Assembly (NCBI RefSeq): GCF_026627255.1
Contig: NZ_JAPNLM010000011.1
Location: forward strand, 185,848-249,847
Length of the DNA: 64,000 nt
Direction of reading: 5' to 3'
Source: Streptomyces antarcticus
GTDB lineage: Bacteria; Actinomycetota; Actinomycetes; Streptomycetales; Streptomycetaceae
The translations under genes and the position numbers were made by a program. Every line of letters starts with the position of its first letter. The stretch's first letter is position 1. Of the stretch, positions 59,873 through 64,000 are shown one piece after another. The notes under the pieces were generated by a model, which was not told where the DNA came from, did not search any database, and saw only the letters and a list, made by a program, of their open reading frames with translations.

Positions 59873-60073
59873 CGATCGGCCCGGCGGCCCCACCCTCGGG
59901 TGGCGGGCCGGCCCGTGTCGGTCCCTGTCGGCCCGGCGCATGCCGGAAGGTCGCGCCTGGCAAGGCCCTCCCTCCCCGTCCCTCCCGCCTCTCCCGTACG
60001 GATGGAGGTGCCCTGGCCCCAGTGACTGCGGGGGCGGAGCAGGGCCGGGGCCGGAGGGCGGGCGGCTCGGGGA

Positions 60074-60079
60074 TATCCT
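60074..60079 (+). promoter_or_regulatory. -10 hexamer TATCCT exactly 6 nt before ATG 60086 (leaderless promoter)
   Basis: TATCCT, CGGGCC, ATG, followed by a near-repeat of GGCCATGTCGAATC giving a second ATG 15 bases later. No ribosome site. Confidence 0.5.
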
Positions 60080-60085
60080 CGGGCC

Positions 60086-61087
60086 ATGTCGAATCGGGCC
60101 ATGTCGAATCCGGCGGTGGCAGCGGGAGTGGGTTTCGCGCGGGTGATGGCGCACTGCGGGGGCGACCCTGCGGCAGCCGTGCACCATCTGGCGGGTTCCA
60201 TCGCCTCCGCGCCGGAGAATCCCGAGCCCTACGCGGTGCTCGCCGAGTGGTGGAAGGACAAGCCGCCGGGGCTCGCCGAGGAGGCCGCCCAGGACGCCGA
60301 CTCCTTGCGCGCGGTGCTGGTGCGGTCGTACTTCTGCTTCCTCGAGGGTGACATGGACGAAGCTGCGCTGGCGATCGGATCGGTCACGGGTGTGCGGCCC
60401 GACATCGCGTGGGCCGAAGCCCCCTGGTTCAGCGATGAGCGGTTTGTCGGCGTGGTGAGTGCCGACGCGATGGCCGAGGCCGCCATGCGGACGATGGACT
60501 ACGGCCACGAGCTGGACACCGACGGCGCGAGGGAACGCTTCCAGCCTTGGTTCCAGGCCATCGACGCGGTCGCTTCCCGCCAGCCGTTGCCCGAGGCGTT
60601 GGCCAAGATGGCCATCCTGTTGCGGGCGTGCGGCCTCACCGATGCGTCGTTCGCCCTCTGCGACCGTGCGGACTCCGCTGAGCGGATCATGATGACGGAA
60701 GTCGTCCGAGCGGGCACGTGGCGCAAGCTCGGTGATGCCGAACAGACCGTGGCGGCGTTCGAACGCGCGCTTGCACTGGATCCGGCCAACTGGTCGCTCT
60801 ACCTCGACCTGGCCGACGTGTGCGCCGAGCGGGGCGACTTCACCGCCGCCGTCCGCATGGTCGAACAGGGAACGCGGCACGGACCCACCGAACTCGCCCT
60901 ACGCGCGGCCGGTGCCGCCTACCGGGCACGGCTCACCGGCTCACCTGCCGAACTGCGCGAACTCCTCGCACTGGCGCCGAATCTGCCGAACGCTTCGTAC
61001 CGGGACATGCTGATCGGGACCGCGTGCGCCGGTCCCGCGCTGCCAGCCGAACTCGTGGCCGCCGCCCGCCGCATCCGCAACGGCTGA
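60086..61087 (+). CDS. TPR-repeat protein
   Basis: The 333-residue protein is almost all helix pairs with TPR consensus (AVHHLAGSIASAPENPEPYA, ADSLRAVLVRSYFCFLEGDM, EQTVAAFERALALDPANWSL, YLDLADVCAERGDFTAAVRM). It is soluble and likely to be a scaffold. The ATG at 60086 is preferred by its -10 hexamer; a second in-frame ATG five codons later lies in a duplicated 14-bp unit. Confidence 0.75.
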   Translation: MSNRAMSNPAVAAGVGFARVMAHCGGDPAAAVHHLAGSIASAPENPEPYAVLAEWWKDKPPGLAEEAAQDADSLRAVLVRSYFCFLEGDMDEAALAIGSVTGVRPDIAWAEAPWFSDERFVGVVSADAMAEAAMRTMDYGHELDTDGARERFQPWFQAIDAVASRQPLPEALAKMAILLRACGLTDASFALCDRADSAERIMMTEVVRAGTWRKLGDAEQTVAAFERALALDPANWSLYLDLADVCAERGDFTAAVRMVEQGTRHGPTELALRAAGAAYRARLTGSPAELRELLALAPNLPNASYRDMLIGTACAGPALPAELVAAARRIRNG

Positions 61088-61243
61088 GGCCCCGCCGCCG
61101 ACGCCCCGCCGCCGACGCCCCGCCCCCGACGCCCGGAGCCGCCCGTCGGCCGGCTGGGTTCTTCGCCGTGTACGACGTCGCCTGCTCGGGGCGGGCCGGT
61201 GTGATCGGGTGGGGTCCGGTGGGTGCCAGTGGGGTCCGGGGGG

Positions 61244-61678
61244 TCAGGTGGGGAGCCGGCCCAGTAAGGCTCCCTGGCCCGACTGGAGGATGTGGGCGGC
61301 CTCCAGCGGGATCCAGAAGCACTCGAAGCGCGTGGGCTCCCGCTCGTTGTCGTGGTCCTCCCGGCCGGCCCACCGCTCCGGGGTCGGGTCGGCCGAATCC
61401 AGGTGGAAGACGTGACGCCGCTGGATCTCGAACCGGTACGGGCTGAGGTCGTACTCGGTCTCGCCGAGCTTGGAGACGATGGTGAAGTCCTTCAGACCGG
61501 TCTCCTCACGCGCCTCGCGCAGGGCTGCCGCCTCGGGAGTCTCGCCCGCCCGGATGCTGCCGGCCGGGACCTGGATGCCGACTTCCTCGTAGCTGTAGTC
61601 GGTGTGCCGGAAGACCAGCAGGCGCCCGCCGCGCACGACGTAGCAGAGCACCTTGTCCTTGATGACCTTCTCGGGCAT
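61244..61678 (-). CDS. Nudix hydrolase
   Basis: The 144-residue protein has a full Nudix box GSIRAGETPEAAALREAREE followed by TGL, with Glu residues for Mg2+ binding. The N-terminal strand is KVLCYVVRGGRLLVFRHTD. It hydrolyses a nucleoside diphosphate linked to another group, substrate unknown. The start is ATG 61678. Short GGGGTC/CAGGTG repeats lie between its stop and the TPR gene. Confidence 0.85.
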   Translation of the reverse strand: MPEKVIKDKVLCYVVRGGRLLVFRHTDYSYEEVGIQVPAGSIRAGETPEAAALREAREETGLKDFTIVSKLGETEYDLSPYRFEIQRRHVFHLDSADPTPERWAGREDHDNEREPTRFECFWIPLEAAHILQSGQGALLGRLPT

Positions 61679-62042
61679 GGGAAAGCCGCCTTCTTCCGGG
61701 CTGAAATCCGTGACATCGCATCACATGCGCTGGTGTGGACGTGAACGGTGAACGCCCTTCGAAGGCGAAGAACCGACACCGCGCGTCGCGGCCCGGATCC
61801 GTCTCCTCCGCCAGCCTGACGGCCGGTCGCCTACTGGGCTGCAACGAGGCCGGGATATCTCGGCCAAGGTGCACTGTGCGGCGCCGAGCATGGTGCCGGA
61901 GCCGGTTGCCGACCCGATCGGATACTACGAGGCGAACGTCATCAGGAGCCTGCACTTCGTCCGCCACCTTCACCGCAACCGGGAGCTGTGCACGGCGGGG
62001 TCAGGTCGCCGGGGTGAGGTGCCCGGGGTCAGGTGGCCGGGG
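61679..62042. other. Intergenic region
   Basis: No gene supported. A stretch (HCAAPSMVPEPVADPIGYYE, NVIRSLHFVRHLHRNREL) at 61869-61990 is gene-like in composition but too short to assign. CCGGGGTCAGGTGG repeats occupy 62000-62050. Confidence 0.4.
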
Positions 62043-62470
62043 TCAGGTGGTCAGTGTGGTCAGCCCCCGGGTGGAGGGCGCGAGGTCGATACGGGTGTAG
62101 TACTCCGTGGAGATGATCTGGTCGCGGACGCCGACCGGCAGCCGCGACAGGATGCCGGGGAGGGCGCGTTCCCGCGCGACCTCGCTCCGGTGCGCCAAGA
62201 TCGCGGACCACTTCCGCGGGAGCCACGGCCGTACGTCGACGATCGCGTGGACACGATCGTCAGGGACGCTGAGCACCTGCTTGCCCGCCCGGGCGAGTTG
62301 GGTGCCGAGCTCGCCGACGCCCGAATGCGGGTGGGTGGCCAGGTAGACGGCCGCCGGCTGCCACGGGTCACCGGTCCCCGGGTACAGGTGCTCGAGCCCC
62401 GCCGCGTGTGCGGCGAGGAGGGTCACCCGGTGCGTGTGCACATGATCGGGGTGGCCGGTTTCCCTGATGA
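62043..62470 (-). pseudogene. 5'-truncated PIG-L family deacetylase
   Basis: The minus-strand reading IIRETGHPDHVHTHRVTLLA and then EHLYPGTGDPW, AAVYLATHPHSGVGELG, VDVRPWLPRKWSAILAHRSE matches the C-terminal part of MshB/PIG-L zinc deacetylases: TGHPDH has the last zinc-binding His. Upstream of IIRETG an in-frame TAG (about 62470) is reached and the N-terminal half, with the AHPDD metal motif, is missing. The break coincides with the recombinase gene beginning at 62504, so the gene was cut by an insertion or deletion. Confidence 0.75.
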
Positions 62471-62503
62471 TCTAGCGTGTTCAAGCATCAGGGGAGGCAC
62501 AGG

Positions 62504-63973
62504 TTGAGGACGTGGCATGTGGTGCGGGTACCGGATCCAGAGCACTGGGGAACGCTCCCAACTGGTGGGGTGCTGGGGGTACAGGACCTGCCGGCGGCGG
62601 TGTCCCAGATCAGGCTGATGCCGGGGGACCCTATATTCGTGCGACCGGACGGTATGGTCGATTCGGGCCTGCTGGATTTTGTCCGCTCCAAGGAGTTTCG
62701 GAACCTGGAACGGGAATCCAAGCGAAATTACGCGACGGATATTCGCATCCTTCTTGACTTCCTTTCTTCGCGCGGCGTGTCGTGGCAGCAGGCGACCGAG
62801 CAGGATCTCGTGGACTTCCGTGACTGGCGGTGCCGAGCTCTGGAGAACCCCCAACGGGTTGGCGGGACGAAGTGGAACCGCGAGGCGGCGGCGTTCACCA
62901 AACTGTTCAAGTGGGGCAAGGTTTACCCTCTGCCGGTAGACATATCGCGGCGAGAGGACCGGGCCGCAGACTCGGTCAGTGCACGGGTGTCGTGGCTGAC
63001 GCCGCGGACATGGGGCCTGTGGTCGGATGTCGGGCTGCGCGGCCACACCCGGGCCGGGGTGGCGGCGCCCGGGTGGGAGTCGCGGACGGAGATCCGCAAC
63101 ACCAGCTTCGTGCAGCTTCTGCTGAGTTCAGGTCTGCGTCGGCAGGAGGGCGGTTCGCTGCTGACGTTCGAGCTGCCGACCCAGCACCTGCGGCACGGCC
63201 GCTACCTGCATGGCCGTATCGCGGGCGCGGTGACGAGGGCGAAGAACACCCGCACGTTCTACGCGTCCGTGGACGCTGTCGGCCAGGTCGAGGCGTATGT
63301 CCAGTCGGAGCGGGCCTGGGCCGTTCAGCGGGCCCAGGCTGCGGGCCGCTACGACCGACTGACGACGATGCGGCTGGTCACGAGCGTGACACGCGGGATC
63401 AAGCCGAAGGTGGAATGGGTGGACGCCAACGGCGTCGTCGGCGGGCAGGAGCTGAGCCTCTTGGGCTGGCGCGAGCGACGGTGGTTGTTTCTGGAAGGGC
63501 CGGACGGGCCGGAGCCGACCTGGTTGTGGCTGACTGAGCAGGGCCTGCCCATGGAACCGGATCGCTGGAACGGCGTGTTCAGGAACGCGAACCTGCGCTG
63601 CGAAGATGTCCTGCTCAACGAGGAGGAACGGAAAGTCGACCGGAGGTTCCGGCTGGCGAACGTCCGCGGCAAGAGCCCGTACGCCACCCCGCATGCCGCC
63701 AGGCATTCCATGGCGCTCTACATGCTGATCCTGCTGAACGAGCTGTTCGAGTCCCGGTACGGTCTGACGAAAGCGGACCTGCGTGACTTCGCCATGCTGT
63801 TCGGCGATCCGTGGTGGTTGGTGAAGACCCTCCTCGGTCACTCCGACGTGGAGACCACGAAGCGGCACTACCTCAACCCTCAGGAATTGCATCAGACGGG
63901 CGAGAAATTGCAGGTGACGAGGTCAGGTCAGGGTCCGGCGAGGACTCTAACGTCCTGCAACTTAGCGGCTTGA
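62504..63973 (+). CDS. Tyrosine recombinase (site-specific integrase)
   Basis: The 489-residue protein has an N-terminal SAM-like core-binding region (about 60-140: RESKRNYATDIRILLDFLSS) and a catalytic domain with Arg212/213 (LLLSSGLRRQEGG), His397-x-x-Arg400 (TPHAARHSM), His446 (LLGHSDVETTKRHYL) and nucleophile Tyr456. It is longer than phage integrases (about 350-400 residues). TTG 62504 with GGGGAGG six bases upstream is the best start; 62477 is the longer alternative. It is probably the first gene of an element that continues beyond the right edge. Confidence 0.8.
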   Translation: MRTWHVVRVPDPEHWGTLPTGGVLGVQDLPAAVSQIRLMPGDPIFVRPDGMVDSGLLDFVRSKEFRNLERESKRNYATDIRILLDFLSSRGVSWQQATEQDLVDFRDWRCRALENPQRVGGTKWNREAAAFTKLFKWGKVYPLPVDISRREDRAADSVSARVSWLTPRTWGLWSDVGLRGHTRAGVAAPGWESRTEIRNTSFVQLLLSSGLRRQEGGSLLTFELPTQHLRHGRYLHGRIAGAVTRAKNTRTFYASVDAVGQVEAYVQSERAWAVQRAQAAGRYDRLTTMRLVTSVTRGIKPKVEWVDANGVVGGQELSLLGWRERRWLFLEGPDGPEPTWLWLTEQGLPMEPDRWNGVFRNANLRCEDVLLNEEERKVDRRFRLANVRGKSPYATPHAARHSMALYMLILLNELFESRYGLTKADLRDFAMLFGDPWWLVKTLLGHSDVETTKRHYLNPQELHQTGEKLQVTRSGQGPARTLTSCNLAA

Positions 63974-64000
63974 GCTGGGAGTTTGGAGATCGGATCCCAT

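Noticed and set aside
1..64000. CRISPR arrays, rRNA or tRNA genes
   Set aside because: Repeats found are short tandem units without unique spacers, and no cloverleaf or rRNA sequence was noticed.
1..64000. Linear-replicon telomere
   Set aside because: No end-type packed palindromes were noticed; the window appears internal.

Overview
The window is high-GC (about 70%), dense DNA with GTG/TTG starts, GGAGG-type ribosome sites, WhiB and WYL regulators, a SpoIIE-type phosphatase and several families typical of streptomycetes (DUF2252, DUF4236, DUF6193, GPP34). It is almost certainly Streptomyces or a close relative, either a large (perhaps linear) plasmid or a chromosome arm carrying one. No rRNA, tRNA, CRISPR array, conjugation gene or telomere was recognised.

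Bases 1-29,200 are a patchwork of single accessory genes: small membrane proteins and lipoproteins, an APC permease, a pentapeptide-repeat membrane protein, HIT and GNAT proteins, a SMP-30-like propeller beside an XRE regulator, DUF2252, a 1,117-residue secreted subtilase, a GDT1/TMEM165 cation exporter behind a yybP-ykoY-type (manganese) riboswitch, WYL regulators, GPP34, WhiB, a PAS-SpoIIE phosphatase and RidA. Gene fragments (GNAT, methyltransferase, histidine kinase tail, a frameshifted propeller) lie between them.

Bases 29,200-37,500 hold one co-directional cluster: an 18-bp palindrome, an XRE-like regulator, an HExxH (ImmA-like) metallopeptidase, two paralogous seven-helix membrane proteins resembling the MAB_1171c family, a FAD oxidoreductase, an Old Yellow Enzyme homologue and a second FAD enzyme. 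This is the best candidate for an uncharacterised system. A TrmH/SpoU rRNA methyltransferase follows.

Bases 38,500-56,800 are a plasmid maintenance region: a Prim-Pol, SF3 helicase and small-protein operon with overlapping ATGA junctions; iterons of the AGCGACTGAAGCGACT type on both sides and an AT-rich core at about 42,000; DNA-binding accessory genes; a first parA operon flanked by related repeat blocks; a decayed IS5/IS982 patch and a MerR gene; and a second parA-parB operon with three copies of a 19-bp perfect palindrome (probable parS), one inside parB and one extended to 37 bp.

Bases 56,800-62,470 return to accessory genes (VOC, HAD, zinc ribbon, TPR, Nudix). A PIG-L deacetylase gene is cut off at about 62,470, directly beside a divergent tyrosine recombinase that runs to the right edge, so a mobile element probably begins there. 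At least seven genes across the window have a TANNNT hexamer exactly six bases before the start codon and no Shine-Dalgarno sequence, the signature of leaderless transcripts.
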